Shown: positions 1 through 8,425, numbered from the stretch's first letter. The stretch: DNA of 36,348 nucleotides from Candidatus Butyricicoccus avicola (GCA_019119435.1 DWWZ01000052.1:1-36348); one strand, 5' to 3'. Notes: a model not told the origin generated them from the sequence alone. A program made the numbers and translations.

Positions 1-1
1 C

Positions 2-973
2 GAGATGGACGGCTTTGACGGCAGCAAGGGCGTGGTCATCCTGGCCGCGACCAACCGGCCCGAGTCGCTCGACCCGGCGCTGCTGCGCCCCGGCCGCTTT
101 GACCGCCGCGTACCCGTCGAGCTGCCCGACCTCATCGGCCGCGAGGCTATCCTGCGCGTGCATGCCAAGAAGGTCAAGTGCGAGCCCGGCCTGGACTTCA
201 GCGCAATCGCCCGCATGGCCGCCGGCGCGTCGGGCGCGGAGCTGGCCAACATGGTCAACGAGGCCGCGCTGCGCGCGGTGCGCGCCGGCCGCGATAAGGT
301 GTGCCAGTCCGACCTGGAGGAGAGCGTCGAGGTCGTCATCGCCGGCTACCAGAAAAAGAACAAGATCCTCTCGAACAAGGAAAAGCTCATCGTCTCCTAT
401 CACGAGATCGGCCACGCCCTGGTCGCGGCGCTCCAGAGCCACTCGGCCCCGGTCACCAAGATCACCATCATCCCGCGCACCTCGGGCGCGCTGGGCTATA
501 CCATGCAGGTCGACCAGGAGGAGCACAACCTGATGAGCCGCGAGGAGCTGGAAAACAAGATCGCAACACTAACCGGCGGTCGCGTCGCCGAGGAGCTGGC
601 CCTGCACTCGATCACCACGGGCGCATCCAACGACATCGAGCAGGCCACCCGCCTGGCCCGTGCGTATATCTCCCGGTTTGGCATGAGCGATACATTCGGC
701 ATGGTCGCCTTCGAGCAGATCCAAAACGCCTACCTGGGCGGCGACGCCTCCATGGCCTGCGCCGACCAGACTGCGGCCGAGATCGACCGCATGGTGGTCG
801 ATCTCGTGCGCCGGCAGTACGACAAGGCCAAGGCGCTGCTCAGCGAAAACATGGACAAGCTGCACGCCCTGTCCAAATACCTATACGACCACGAGACCAT
901 CACGGGCGACGAGTTTATGAAGCTGCTGGAACAGCCCAAGCTCGACATGGGCCCGGCGCCCGAGCAGGCCTAA
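2..973 (+). CDS. ftsH: ATP-dependent zinc metalloprotease FtsH (5' truncated)
   Basis: This is the C-terminal half of FtsH, the hexameric membrane-anchored AAA+ protease that extracts and degrades membrane and short-lived cytosolic proteins. The frame is open at the window edge, and the ATG at base 5 is an internal Met of the family's EMDGF stretch, so the N-terminal membrane helices and Walker motifs lie outside. The AAA second region of homology is seen at visible residues 16-35 ([16 protein letters not shown]). The zinc site is HEIGH at about 133-137 (most family members have HEAGH). The third zinc ligand is the Asp of TTGASND at about 210. The gene ends at a strong hairpin shared with the convergent gene. 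It is transcribed towards the origin, opposite to most genes on this arm. The family call is secure. Confidence 0.96.
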   Translation, partial: EMDGFDGSKGVVILAATNRPESLDPALLRPGRFDRRVPVELPDLIGREAILRVHAKKVKCEPGLDFSAIARMAAGASGAELANMVNEAALRAVRAGRDKVCQSDLEESVEVVIAGYQKKNKILSNKEKLIVSYHEIGHALVAALQSHSAPVTKITIIPRTSGALGYTMQVDQEEHNLMSREELENKIATLTGGRVAEELALHSITTGASNDIEQATRLARAYISRFGMSDTFGMVAFEQIQNAYLGGDASMACADQTAAEIDRMVVDLVRRQYDKAKALLSENMDKLHALSKYLYDHETITGDEFMKLLEQPKLDMGPAPEQA

Positions 974-1001
974 CACCCCAGACCTCAGTCGTATTAAATT
1001 G

Positions 1002-1030
1002 AAAAGGCGCGGCCATTGGCCGCGCCTTTT
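1002..1030. terminator. Bidirectional Rho-independent terminator between ftsH and the acylase gene
   Basis: A perfect 13-bp stem (AAAAGGCGCGGCC / GGCCGCGCCTTTT) with a 3-nt loop sits between two convergent genes. The A and T ends of the stem give a U-tract in either direction, so it can stop both transcripts. Confidence 0.9.
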
Positions 1031-1051
1031 CCTGTCTTCCTGCCGGACGCC

Positions 1052-2131
1052 TTATGGCCCGGCCGGCAAAAAGTGCGGCCGGTCGGCCAGCGCAAACTGC
1101 CGGATATCCCGGCCGGCCGCGAGCTGTGCCAGCGCCAGCGTGCGGATGGCCGGATCGTGATACGTCGTCCAGTACAGCCTGCCCGACTCCGCGCACAGCA
1201 CGGCCGTGTAGGCCGTGTAGTCGTAGGGCAGCACCCGCGTGTCATATTCTGCCGGTGTGCCCGGCTGGCTCACGCGCACTATGCCGAGTGGGAAGGCCGC
1301 CGCCCCCAGCAGGCGGAACAGCCGCGCCACCCCTTCCCCTTCCTCGCCGCCTGGGACGGCATAGTGCTTGAGAAAGGCCAGCCGCACAAAGCGGGCGGGC
1401 GACGACCAATCGCCGGGCAAGCCGGCCGCGCCGCTGCCCGAAAAACTCTGGGGCAGCACGTCGCCGCACAGGTGCAGGGCGTCATAGTCCAGGTCGCGGA
1501 TGTGCGCGTAGCATGCAAGGTGCTGCCGATGCCAGGGATATGGCGGGCTGTTGGTCAGCACGCCGATCGTGTCCCGGTAGAGATGCAGCCCGTCCGCATC
1601 CGACTCGACAATCAGCGTCTCCCCTGTGCGGTCGGAAAAGCTCCAGTGCAGCGTGGGCGCTGCGCCTAAAATTGGCCGGGAGATCAGTGTCACCCGCTGG
1701 CGCAGGGCATCGGCCGCCTCCTGGACGGTCGCACAGGTGGCCAACAGATAGGTTACCGCTAGGGGCGGCTGCAAGGGCAGCGTGCCCGCCTGGGCCTTGT
1801 CCGGGAAGCTGGCAAATTCCCGGAAATACAGCTGCCCGCCCATCAGTCCCTTTTCATTGACGCCCTCGTACAGGGCGGGCGTGGACTGCAACAGACAGGT
1901 CCCCACTCCAAGGCAGGCATAGCGGGCCTGCTGCCGTGTGCTCTCGACCAGGTCGCCCTCGCGCGCCGTGCCACAGGTATAGAACGCCGTGCCGCGCGGC
2001 ACAAAGGTCACGGCCGTTCCCTCCGCTAGGCGGTTGAAATCAAAATTGCGCCCCCACAGATGGCAGCCATCTGCCGTCTGCCAGGACAGCGCGCTGCATC
2101 CGGCCATCCAGCCGGGCCCATGCAGATCCAT
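1052..2131 (-). CDS. Choloylglycine hydrolase family protein, penicillin V acylase-like
   Basis: This is an N-terminal nucleophile hydrolase that cleaves a linear amide C-N bond (bile salt hydrolase / penicillin V acylase family). Counting from the chosen start, the nucleophile is Cys12 in GCSALSW. Other family residues are Arg28 and Asp31 in GRNFDF, Asn194 in LTNSP and Arg247 in SPARFVR. NEKGLMG is followed by QLYF, with Tyr where penicillin V acylases have Tyr and bile salt hydrolases usually have Asn, so I favour the acylase branch. The track ORF begins at 2215. I chose ATG 2131 because AGGAGAG lies just upstream, which leaves an 11-residue propeptide. An internal ATG at 2107 would give MAG|Cys, like the 3-residue propeptide of the Bacillus sphaericus enzyme, but has no clear Shine-Dalgarno. 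No signal peptide is seen, so it is probably cytoplasmic. The substrate is not known. Confidence 0.88.
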   Translation of the reverse strand: MDLHGPGWMAGCSALSWQTADGCHLWGRNFDFNRLAEGTAVTFVPRGTAFYTCGTAREGDLVESTRQQARYACLGVGTCLLQSTPALYEGVNEKGLMGGQLYFREFASFPDKAQAGTLPLQPPLAVTYLLATCATVQEAADALRQRVTLISRPILGAAPTLHWSFSDRTGETLIVESDADGLHLYRDTIGVLTNSPPYPWHRQHLACYAHIRDLDYDALHLCGDVLPQSFSGSGAAGLPGDWSSPARFVRLAFLKHYAVPGGEEGEGVARLFRLLGAAAFPLGIVRVSQPGTPAEYDTRVLPYDYTAYTAVLCAESGRLYWTTYHDPAIRTLALAQLAAGRDIRQFALADRPHFLPAGP

Positions 2132-2216
2132 CACGGTCCCCTCTCTCCTGCAAAGATTTCTGGCTTCCCTACAGAGTATGGCCGCATCCGGTCCAAAAAA
2201 TGAGCCATCTGGCATA

Positions 2217-2248
2217 AAAAAAGCGCTGCCCGCGGGCAGCGCTTTTTT
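2217..2248 (-). terminator. Terminator of putP
   Basis: This is a perfect 32-bp palindrome, AAAAAAGCGCTGCCCG and its complement, just downstream of the putP stop. In the leftward direction the stem is followed by a run of U. It insulates the acylase gene from putP. Confidence 0.9.
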
Positions 2249-2281
2249 GACCGATCGGTTTTTGCTCGGTCCCTATAGGGA

Positions 2282-3826
2282 TCAGCGATGTGCGTCCATC
2301 GCCTTGACCTTGTCGAACTCCTCGACGATCTCCCGCGCGGGTGCGGGCGTCAGCAGGCTGACAATCCAGATGGTCAGGCAGGCCAGGACGAAGGCCGGCA
2401 TCAGCTCATAGATGTCCAGCAGGCCGCCCATGGGTGCGATCAGGTACTTCCAGACAAAGACCATCACGCCGCCCACCAGCATGCCGGCGATCGCGCCATA
2501 GCGGTTGGTACGCCGCCAGAACAGCGCGAACAGGATGACCGGGCCAAAGGAGGCGCCAAAGCCCGCCCAGGCGAAGGATACGATGTTAAAGACCGAACTG
2601 TCCGGATCACGGGCCAGGATGATGCCGAGCACCGAGATGACCAGCAGGGTCAGGCGGGCACACAGCATGCTCTGCTTGATGGTCATCTGCTTGCCCAGGA
2701 CGCCGCGGATCAGATTCTCGGAGACCGAGGACGAGGCCGCCAGCAGCTGAGAATCGGCCGTGGACATGGTCGAGGCCAGGATACCCGCCAGGATCAGGCC
2801 GGCGAGCACTGCGCAGACAATGCCGTTCCGGCTGAGCAGGTCGGCGATCCGCACGATGATGGTCTCAGAATCCGAGCCGACCAGGCTCTCGAGCGCGCCT
2901 GCCTTGGTCATAGCCAGGCCCACAATGCCGATAGCCACGGCCACAAACAGCGAGACGATGACCCAAGAGGTGGCCACGCGGCGGGACAGCTTGAGCTTCT
3001 TCTCATCCTCAATGGCCATGAAGCGCAGCAGGATGTGCGGCATTCCAAAATAGCCCAGGCCCCAGCACAGCATGGAAAAGCTGTTGAGCGCACCGTAGGA
3101 CGAAGCTGTGCCCGTCACCGGGTCGTGGGTCAGCGTCATGCTGAGATAGCCGGGCAGCGACTGCGCGTTCTGCGCGACTGCATCCACGCCGCCGGCCGTG
3201 TAGATACCAAACCCGAGGACCAGCAGCAGCGCCATGGTCATGATGATGGACTGGACAAAGTCGGTCATGGACGCAGCCAAGAAACCGCCGGTCGCGGTGT
3301 AGCCGACGATGACGATGGCCGAGATCACCATCGCCCAGAAGTAATCGACGCCCAGGAAGCTGGCGAACAGCTTGCCGCAGGCGGCAAAGCCCGACGCCGT
3401 GTATGGGATAAAGAATACGATGATGACGATGGCCGACAGCCCCATCAGAATGCCGCTCTTGTCGCGGAAGCGGTTCTGGAAGAAGTCCGGGATGGTGATG
3501 GAGTTGCCCGATACCTGGGTATACAGGCGGATGCGCTTGGCGACCAGCAGCCAGTTGATGTAGGTGCCGATAGCAAGGCCGATGGCTGTCCAGCCGGCGT
3601 CAGCCACGCCGGTCAGATAGGCAAGGCCGGGCAGGCCCATCAGCAGCCACGAGCTCATGTCCGACGCCTCGGCACTCATGGCCGTGACGAACGGGCCCAG
3701 CTTGCGGCCGCCCAGATAAAAGTCACCGGTATCGTTGTTGCGCTTGGAGCACCAGATGCCGATGAGCAGCATTGCGATCAGATATACAACGATCGTGACC
3801 GAAATGCCGATCTGTGCAGTTGTCAT
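2282..3826 (-). CDS. putP: Sodium/proline symporter PutP (SSS family)
   Basis: A 514-residue solute:sodium symporter with the length and LeuT-like helix pattern of PutP, which couples proline (or a related small solute) uptake to the sodium gradient. Visible family motifs are FYLGGRKLGP near residue 40, SAEASDMSSWLLMGLPG at about 50-66 (its Asp matches the sodium-site Asp55 of E. coli PutP), and MSTADSQLLAASS in the later half, matching the Ser/Thr sodium-2 site. The start is ATG with AGGAAGGGG upstream. A good promoter and two palindromes precede it, and a strong terminator follows, so it is a single-gene unit, probably controlled by the adjacent TetR protein. Specificity for proline rather than another solute is family inference. 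Confidence 0.93.
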   Translation of the reverse strand: MTTAQIGISVTIVVYLIAMLLIGIWCSKRNNDTGDFYLGGRKLGPFVTAMSAEASDMSSWLLMGLPGLAYLTGVADAGWTAIGLAIGTYINWLLVAKRIRLYTQVSGNSITIPDFFQNRFRDKSGILMGLSAIVIIVFFIPYTASGFAACGKLFASFLGVDYFWAMVISAIVIVGYTATGGFLAASMTDFVQSIIMTMALLLVLGFGIYTAGGVDAVAQNAQSLPGYLSMTLTHDPVTGTASSYGALNSFSMLCWGLGYFGMPHILLRFMAIEDEKKLKLSRRVATSWVIVSLFVAVAIGIVGLAMTKAGALESLVGSDSETIIVRIADLLSRNGIVCAVLAGLILAGILASTMSTADSQLLAASSSVSENLIRGVLGKQMTIKQSMLCARLTLLVISVLGIILARDPDSSVFNIVSFAWAGFGASFGPVILFALFWRRTNRYGAIAGMLVGGVMVFVWKYLIAPMGGLLDIYELMPAFVLACLTIWIVSLLTPAPAREIVEEFDKVKAMDAHR

Positions 3827-3852
3827 GTTGGTTTTTCCCCTTCCTTAAAAAT

Positions 3853-3867
3853 AATTGTGTGACAATT
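3853..3867. promoter_or_regulatory. Small palindrome at the putP transcription start
   Basis: AATTGT-GTG-ACAATT is a 15-bp palindrome lying 6-20 bases downstream of the putP -10 box, so it overlaps the expected transcription start. It could be a second regulator half-site pair or simply an AT-rich coincidence. Confidence 0.35.
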
Positions 3868-3872
3868 GATTT

Positions 3873-3901
3873 ATTATAACATGACAAAAAATAGACTGCA
3901 A
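3873..3901 (-). promoter_or_regulatory. putP promoter
   Basis: Reading the minus strand, TTGCAG (3901-3896) and a perfect TATAAT (3878-3873) are separated by 17 bp, and the start codon is about 47 bases further on. The -35 box is weak, which fits a regulated promoter. Confidence 0.7.
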
Positions 3902-3909
3902 TGCAGAAT

Positions 3910-3935
3910 AAAGTATAGACTATATTCTATACTTT
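3910..3935. promoter_or_regulatory. Candidate TetR-family operator upstream of putP
   Basis: A perfect inverted repeat, AAAGTATAGA and TCTATACTTT with a 6-bp spacer, lies 8 bp upstream of the putP -35 box, in the gap between putP and the tetR-like gene. Its symmetry and size are typical of a TetR-family operator. The pairing with the neighbouring regulator is inference. Confidence 0.55.
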
Positions 3936-4000
3936 GTTATAAATATACCCCGAAAATGCCGGGGATTCTCGGGGTCTTTGGCTATACGGATTTTAGAAGA

Positions 4001-4600
4001 TTATGCGGAGGGCTGTTCAGAATTTTTGCGGATTGAGCCCAAAAAGCGCGGCATCATCTGGCCGCCGTAGGCGCGCAGCGAGTATTCCCCGCCCGAGATG
4101 CACCAGTCGTAGATGAGGGCGCGCTCACACAGGGCGTACATCTTGACCATCTCGCTGACCGACATCTCGTCGGTCAGCTGGCCTTTTTGCTGGCCGTCCT
4201 GGACGATCTGACGCAGCAGGCGGTAGTACAAGCGGGAGCGGTCCAAGAGGTGCTTTTCACCGCGGGTGATGAGCTGGGAGGAATACAGCCGGGCCAGCAG
4301 GTCGACCGAGACGCTGTTCTCGATCATGGCGAACAGCTCCTGGTTCAAAAAGATGAGCTTGTCAAAGCTGTCCATGCCCTCGTCCAGCTCGGCCGCGAGG
4401 GCCTCATATTTTTCGTCAAAGAGATAGGACAGCGAGCTGAGCAGCGCGTCCTTGCCCTTGAAATAGTGATAAAAGGAGCCCTTGGAGGTGCCGGACTCCA
4501 AAATAATCTCATCCACCGTGGTGTTGTCATAGCCCTGTTCATAGAACAGCCGCCAGGCGGCCGCGACAATGCGGCCCTTGGTGTTGCGGGTCTTGCGCAA
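4001..4600 (-). CDS. TetR/AcrR family transcriptional regulator
   Basis: A 199-residue one-component regulator. The N-terminal helix-turn-helix spans residues 10-52, with the signature TVDEIILESGTSKGSFYHYFKGKDALL. A helical ligand-binding and dimerisation domain follows. The track ORF starts at 4696, but its first 32 residues do not look like the family. TTG at 4600 has AAGGAGG about 10 bases upstream and gives the usual TetR length with the DNA-binding domain at the N-terminus. The gene faces the same way as putP, and the putP promoter and its inverted repeat lie directly downstream, so it probably controls putP. The ligand is unknown. Only a weak GC hairpin (around 3948-3964, no U-run) follows the stop. 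Confidence 0.9.
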   Translation of the reverse strand: MRKTRNTKGRIVAAAWRLFYEQGYDNTTVDEIILESGTSKGSFYHYFKGKDALLSSLSYLFDEKYEALAAELDEGMDSFDKLIFLNQELFAMIENSVSVDLLARLYSSQLITRGEKHLLDRSRLYYRLLRQIVQDGQQKGQLTDEMSVSEMVKMYALCERALIYDWCISGGEYSLRAYGGQMMPRFLGSIRKNSEQPSA

Positions 4601-4701
4601 GGTGAAAAGACCTCCTTTTTCGTTGAAATCGTACCACAGATATGATACCACGCGGCAGGGCAAAAGGGAACGATAAAATCCTCCTGCGGCCGGCAAAGCA
4701 C

Positions 4702-4728
4702 AAAAAAGAGGGCGCTGCTTGCGCCCTC
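4702..4728 (-). terminator. Terminator of serS
   Basis: An 8-bp stem GAGGGCGC / GCGCCCTC with loop TGCTT, followed on the minus strand by six U, 26 bases past the serS stop codon. Confidence 0.88.
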
Positions 4729-4753
4729 CTCGGCCCGTGGATACGGGATTTTT

Positions 4754-6061
4754 TTACTTGTTCTTGGGAACGAGCACCTTGGTGCCGCCCATGTACGGCC
4801 ACAGCACCTCGGGGATGGTGACCGTGCCGTCGGCCTGCAGGTGGTTCTCCAGGAAGGCGATCAGCATGCGCGGGGGCGCAACGACCGTGTTGTTGAGCGT
4901 GTGCGCCAGGTACAGCTTGCCGTCCTCGCCGCGCACGCGGATCTTCAGGCGGCGGGCCTGCGCGTCGCCCAGGTTGGAGCACGAGCACACCTCGAAGTAC
5001 TTCTTCTGGCGCGGGCTCCATGCCTCGATATCGCAGGACTTGACCTTGAGGTCAGCCAGGTCGCCCGAGCAGCACTCAAGCTGGCGCACCGGGATCTCCA
5101 TGCTGCGGAACAGCTCGACCGAGTAGCGCCACATCTTCTCATACCAGTCCATGGACTCCTCCGGCCGGCAGATGACGACCATCTCCTGTTTCTCGAACTG
5201 GTGGATGCGGTAGATGCCGCGCTCCTCGATGCCGTGCGCACCCTTCTCCTTGCGGAAGCAGGGCGAGTACGAGGTCAGGGTCTGGGGCAGGCTGGACTCG
5301 GGCAGGATCTGGTCGATGAACTTGCCGATCATGGAGTGCTCGGAGGTGCCGATGAGGTACAGGTCCTCACCCTCGATCTTGTACATCATGGCGTCCATCT
5401 CCGCGAAGGACATGACGCCGGTGACCACGTTGCCGCGGATCATGAAGGGCGGGATGCAGTAGGTAAAGCCCTTGCCGATCATAAAGTCGCGCGCGTAGGC
5501 GATGACCGCCTCGTGCAGGCGGGCGATATCGCCCATGAGGTAGTAGAAGCCGTTACCGGCCACACGGCCCGCGCTGTCAAGGTCGATGCCGCCGAAGCTC
5601 TCCATGATCTGGGTGTGATACGGGATCTCGTAGTCGGGCACGACCGGATCGCCGAAGCGTGCAACCTCAACGTTCGCGCTGTCGTCCGGGCCGATCGGGA
5701 CCGACGGGTCGATCATCTGCGGGATGGTCATCATGATCTTCTTGACCTTCTCCTGCAGCTCGCTCTCGGTGGCCTCCAGCTCCTTGAGGCGGTCGGCCTG
5801 TGCGGCGACCTGCGCCTTGACGGCCTCGGCCTCGGCGGCCTTAGACGGGTCCTTCTTGGCCTGGCCCATCAGGGCGCCGACCTGCTTGGACAGCTTCTTG
5901 CGGTTGGAGCGCAGCTCGTCGGCCTCCTGGATGGCAGCGCGCAGCTTGGCGTCGAGCTCGATGACCTCATCGACCAGCGGCAGCTTGTCGTCCTGGAACT
6001 TCTTCTTGATGTTTTCCTTGACAGCGTCCGGATTTTCGCGGACAAAACGGATGTCTAACAT
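4754..6061 (-). CDS. serS: Serine--tRNA ligase
   Basis: A 435-residue class II aminoacyl-tRNA synthetase that charges tRNA-Ser (and tRNA-Sec where present) in the cytoplasm. The N-terminal tRNA-binding coiled-coil arm occupies about residues 1-110 (MLDIRFVRENPD, then a charged heptad region). The catalytic core follows with TSEHSMIGKFIDQILP, motif 2 around CFRKEKGAHGIEERGIYRIHQFEK and motif 3 around NNTVVAPPRMLIAFLENH. The length is normal and the start has an AAGGGGG-type ribosome site. Only 64 bases separate it from the upstream gene, with no T-box and no terminator, so it is probably co-transcribed with parA-parB and the coiled-coil gene. Confidence 0.97.
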   Translation of the reverse strand: MLDIRFVRENPDAVKENIKKKFQDDKLPLVDEVIELDAKLRAAIQEADELRSNRKKLSKQVGALMGQAKKDPSKAAEAEAVKAQVAAQADRLKELEATESELQEKVKKIMMTIPQMIDPSVPIGPDDSANVEVARFGDPVVPDYEIPYHTQIMESFGGIDLDSAGRVAGNGFYYLMGDIARLHEAVIAYARDFMIGKGFTYCIPPFMIRGNVVTGVMSFAEMDAMMYKIEGEDLYLIGTSEHSMIGKFIDQILPESSLPQTLTSYSPCFRKEKGAHGIEERGIYRIHQFEKQEMVVICRPEESMDWYEKMWRYSVELFRSMEIPVRQLECCSGDLADLKVKSCDIEAWSPRQKKYFEVCSCSNLGDAQARRLKIRVRGEDGKLYLAHTLNNTVVAPPRMLIAFLENHLQADGTVTIPEVLWPYMGGTKVLVPKNK

Positions 6062-6125
6062 GTGATGGTTTCCCCCTTGGTTAGGATTGGTATAAAAAAG
6101 ATTTGCTCTAGCTTGTTTTTTCCTG

Positions 6126-6695
6126 TCACGGCGCTGTGCCCGCCTGCGCGCCGGACGAGAGCGGGCGGGTCTGCTGGTACAGGGTGGTAAAGACGGCGGC
6201 GGCCTCTCCGGTCAACAGCGCGTCCTGCGCGGTGCCGTTGAGCCGCTCCAGCCCATAGTCCTGGATCAGGCTGTCTATGCACGCCTGGGCCCCGGTCGTG
6301 TCGCCCTGTTCCATCTGCTGCTGTGCGGTCAGCAGCTCGGAGAGCACGGCCGTCTGGCTGGAAAGCGCCTCGACCGCCGCGACCAGGTCCTCGGTGTTTT
6401 CGGTTCCGGTCTGCTGCATGAGATCATCGAGGATCTTGCTCTGCTCTTCAACCGACTGCTGCAGGACCTGCACGCGGGCGTTTGCGCCCTCGGCCGCGCT
6501 GGTCTGGGTGCTGAGCTGGTTGGTCAGCTCGCTCAGCCGCCGGTCCGAGCGCACCTGCGCGACATAGCTCAAGAGGATGAGCGCAAGCGCGACACAGAAC
6601 AGGCCGATGACATAAAACACCAGAAACTTTTTGGATTCCGGCTGCTTTTCGCCTGCGGTCTCCGGCTTGTTCGGCGCGTTGTTGTTTTCTTCCAT
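6126..6695 (-). CDS. Membrane-anchored coiled-coil protein of unknown function
   Basis: I do not recognise this 189-residue protein. It has a short polar N-terminus (1-23), one membrane helix (about 24-46, FLVFYVIGLF...), then a Gln/Ser/Leu-rich heptad segment (about 48-125) and a helical C-terminal part. It should sit in the inner membrane with the coiled coil on one face; the basic KK before the helix favours an inside N-terminus. The start has AAGGAGG at proper spacing, 18 bases after parB. Many clostridia have a small membrane-anchored coiled-coil protein (DUF4446) at this spot between spo0J and serS, but the conserved core motif I associate with DUF4446 is not visible. A role linked to segregation or the envelope is only a guess from position. 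Confidence 0.85.
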   Translation of the reverse strand: MEENNNAPNKPETAGEKQPESKKFLVFYVIGLFCVALALILLSYVAQVRSDRRLSELTNQLSTQTSAAEGANARVQVLQQSVEEQSKILDDLMQQTGTENTEDLVAAVEALSSQTAVLSELLTAQQQMEQGDTTGAQACIDSLIQDYGLERLNGTAQDALLTGEAAAVFTTLYQQTRPLSSGAQAGTAP

Positions 6696-6713
6696 GGATG
6701 TTCCTCCTTGCCG

Positions 6714-7583
6714 TCAAACGGACAATTTTTCCAGGGCCTCGGCCAGACGCTCCAGGTCTTCGTCCCCATAAAATTCGAGCGAGACCGTGCCCGACGTCTT
6801 GCCGTGTTCGATGCACACGCGGCGGCCGAGCACCCCTTCCAGCCTGGCTGCCAGGTCGGCGCTGTAGTCGGCCGCGAAGGGCGCCGCCTGCTCCTTGGGC
6901 TTTTCGGCCGGGCGGCACAGGCCCTTTGCAAACTTCTCGGCCTGGCGCACGCTCATGCCGGCCATCTTTTCCAGGGCCTCATGGGTGCGCAGACTCTCGT
7001 CCTTGATGGCCAGCACCGCGCGGGCGTGCCCAGCGGACAGGGTGCCGTCGGCCAGCATCTGCTGGGCCTCCGCAGGCAGGGACAGCAGGCGCAGCGCGTT
7101 TGCCACCGCCGGGCGCGACTTGCCGACGCGCTCGGCCACCTGCTCCTGGGTCAGGCCGTATTCCTCCATCAGGCTGTGGTATCCCTGCGCCTCCTCGATG
7201 GGATTTAAGTCCTGGCGCTGCAGGTTTTCGATCAGCGCCAGCTCCATGACCGTCTTGTCGTCGGCCTCGATGACAAGGGCCGGGATCTCGGTCAGGCCGG
7301 CCGAGCGCGCGGCGCGCCAGCGGCGCTCGCCCGCGATGATCTGGTAATAGCCGTCGCCGGCGCGGCGCACGGTGATGGGCGAGACCACGCCGTGCATGGC
7401 GATGGAGTGGGTCAGCTCGCGCATGGCCTCGGGATCAAAATTCTTGCGCGGCTGGGCACTGTTCGGCTCGATGAGGGTCATGGGCAGCGTGGACACGCCG
7501 CTCTCCTCGCCCTCCCCGGCCATCAGGCTCTCGCCCAGCAGGGCGCCGAAGCCCTTCCCCAGGCCGCCCTTTGCTTTTGCCAT
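6714..7583 (-). CDS. parB: Chromosome partitioning protein ParB (Spo0J)
   Basis: A 289-residue CTP-dependent DNA clamp that loads at parS and organises the origin region. The CTPase fold shows GERRWRAA at about 92-99 and ENLQR at about 124-128. The central helix-turn-helix is GKSRPAVANALRLLSLP with LSAGHARAVL. At the four positions known to separate ParB from Noc specificity it has Arg (KSR), Ala (ANA), Ser (LLS) and Gly (AGH). The Arg and Gly are ParB-type. The C-terminal dimerisation domain follows a linker. It is 12 bases downstream of parA, and a perfect parS lies upstream of parA, so it can bind its own operon's control region. Confidence 0.96.
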   Translation of the reverse strand: MAKAKGGLGKGFGALLGESLMAGEGEESGVSTLPMTLIEPNSAQPRKNFDPEAMRELTHSIAMHGVVSPITVRRAGDGYYQIIAGERRWRAARSAGLTEIPALVIEADDKTVMELALIENLQRQDLNPIEEAQGYHSLMEEYGLTQEQVAERVGKSRPAVANALRLLSLPAEAQQMLADGTLSAGHARAVLAIKDESLRTHEALEKMAGMSVRQAEKFAKGLCRPAEKPKEQAAPFAADYSADLAARLEGVLGRRVCIEHGKTSGTVSLEFYGDEDLERLAEALEKLSV

Positions 7584-7595
7584 GGGTCTCCCTCC

Positions 7596-8357
7596 TTACC
7601 GGTTCTTTTCCAAAAATTCCTCCGCGACCGCGAGGTAGGCCGCCGCGCCGCGGCAGGAGCGGTCATAGGCCGTGATGGGTTTGCCGTGGCTGGGCGCCTC
7701 GGACAGGCGCACGTTGCGCGGCACGACCGCGGCATAGACCCGGTCGCCGAAATGCTTTTTGACCTCCTCAACGACCTGGACCGCCAGGTTGGTGCGGCCG
7801 TCGTACATGGTCAGTAAGATGCCCTCGATGCGGATCTTCTTATTTAAGCTGCGCTGCACCGAGCGCACGGTCGCCATGAGCTGGGACAGGCCCTCCAGGG
7901 CGTAGTACTCGGTTTGCAGCGGCACGAGGAAGGAATCGGCCGCACACAGGCAGTCGAGCGTCAGGATGCCGAGCGACGGCGGGCAGTCCACGATGATGAA
8001 ATCGTAGTCCGCGCGCACGCGGTCCAGGACATCCTTGAGGCGGTATTCGCGGCGGGGCAGCGAGAGCAAGTCGACCTCGGCGCCGGCAAGATCGACGTTT
8101 GCGCCCAGCACGTCCACCCATTCGGTGTGGACGATGGCCGCGCGCACGTCCGGGTCGTCGGCGATAATGAGTTCATAGATCGATGTCTCCAGCTCGCGCG
8201 GCTCCAGCCCCACGCCCGAGGTGGCGTTTCCCTGGGGGTCGAAGTCACACAGGAGCACTTTTTTTCCTTTTTCAGTCAGCGCACAGGCCAGGTTGACGGC
8301 GGTTGTGGTCTTGCCCACGCCGCCCTTCTGGTTGATGAGCGCAACGATTTTAGCCAT
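7596..8357 (-). CDS. parA: Chromosome partitioning ATPase ParA (Soj)
   Basis: A 253-residue ParA/MinD-type ATPase. The deviant Walker A is KGGVGKTTTAVNLA at about 11-24; DFDPQGNATSGVG follows, then IIVDCPPSLG as Walker B. It forms ATP dimers on the nucleoid, works with ParB in origin segregation and, as in B. subtilis Soj, may modulate DnaA. The start ATG has GGGAAAGG upstream. It is first in the parA-parB-coiled-coil-serS transcription unit, with a promoter about 70 bases upstream and a parS site beyond it. Confidence 0.97.
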   Translation of the reverse strand: MAKIVALINQKGGVGKTTTAVNLACALTEKGKKVLLCDFDPQGNATSGVGLEPRELETSIYELIIADDPDVRAAIVHTEWVDVLGANVDLAGAEVDLLSLPRREYRLKDVLDRVRADYDFIIVDCPPSLGILTLDCLCAADSFLVPLQTEYYALEGLSQLMATVRSVQRSLNKKIRIEGILLTMYDGRTNLAVQVVEEVKKHFGDRVYAAVVPRNVRLSEAPSHGKPITAYDRSCRGAAAYLAVAEEFLEKNR

Positions 8358-8425
8358 TGGCGTAGCCCTTTCCCGGCCGGAGGCGGACTTTCGCGCTCCT
8401 CCGCCCGTTTTTGATATGCTCTCTT

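Noticed and set aside
133-500. FtsH HEIGH in place of HEAGH as an inactivating change
   Set aside because: Both zinc-binding His and the catalytic Glu are intact, so the Ile is a tolerated variant.
1052-2131. Bile salt hydrolase
   Set aside because: The Tyr in QLYF and the overall pattern around NEKGLMG fit penicillin V acylases better. Bile-salt activity cannot be excluded, so only the family is called.
6062-6125. T-box riboswitch upstream of serS
   Set aside because: Only 64 bases separate serS from the upstream gene, and no T-box sequence or terminator/antiterminator pair is seen.
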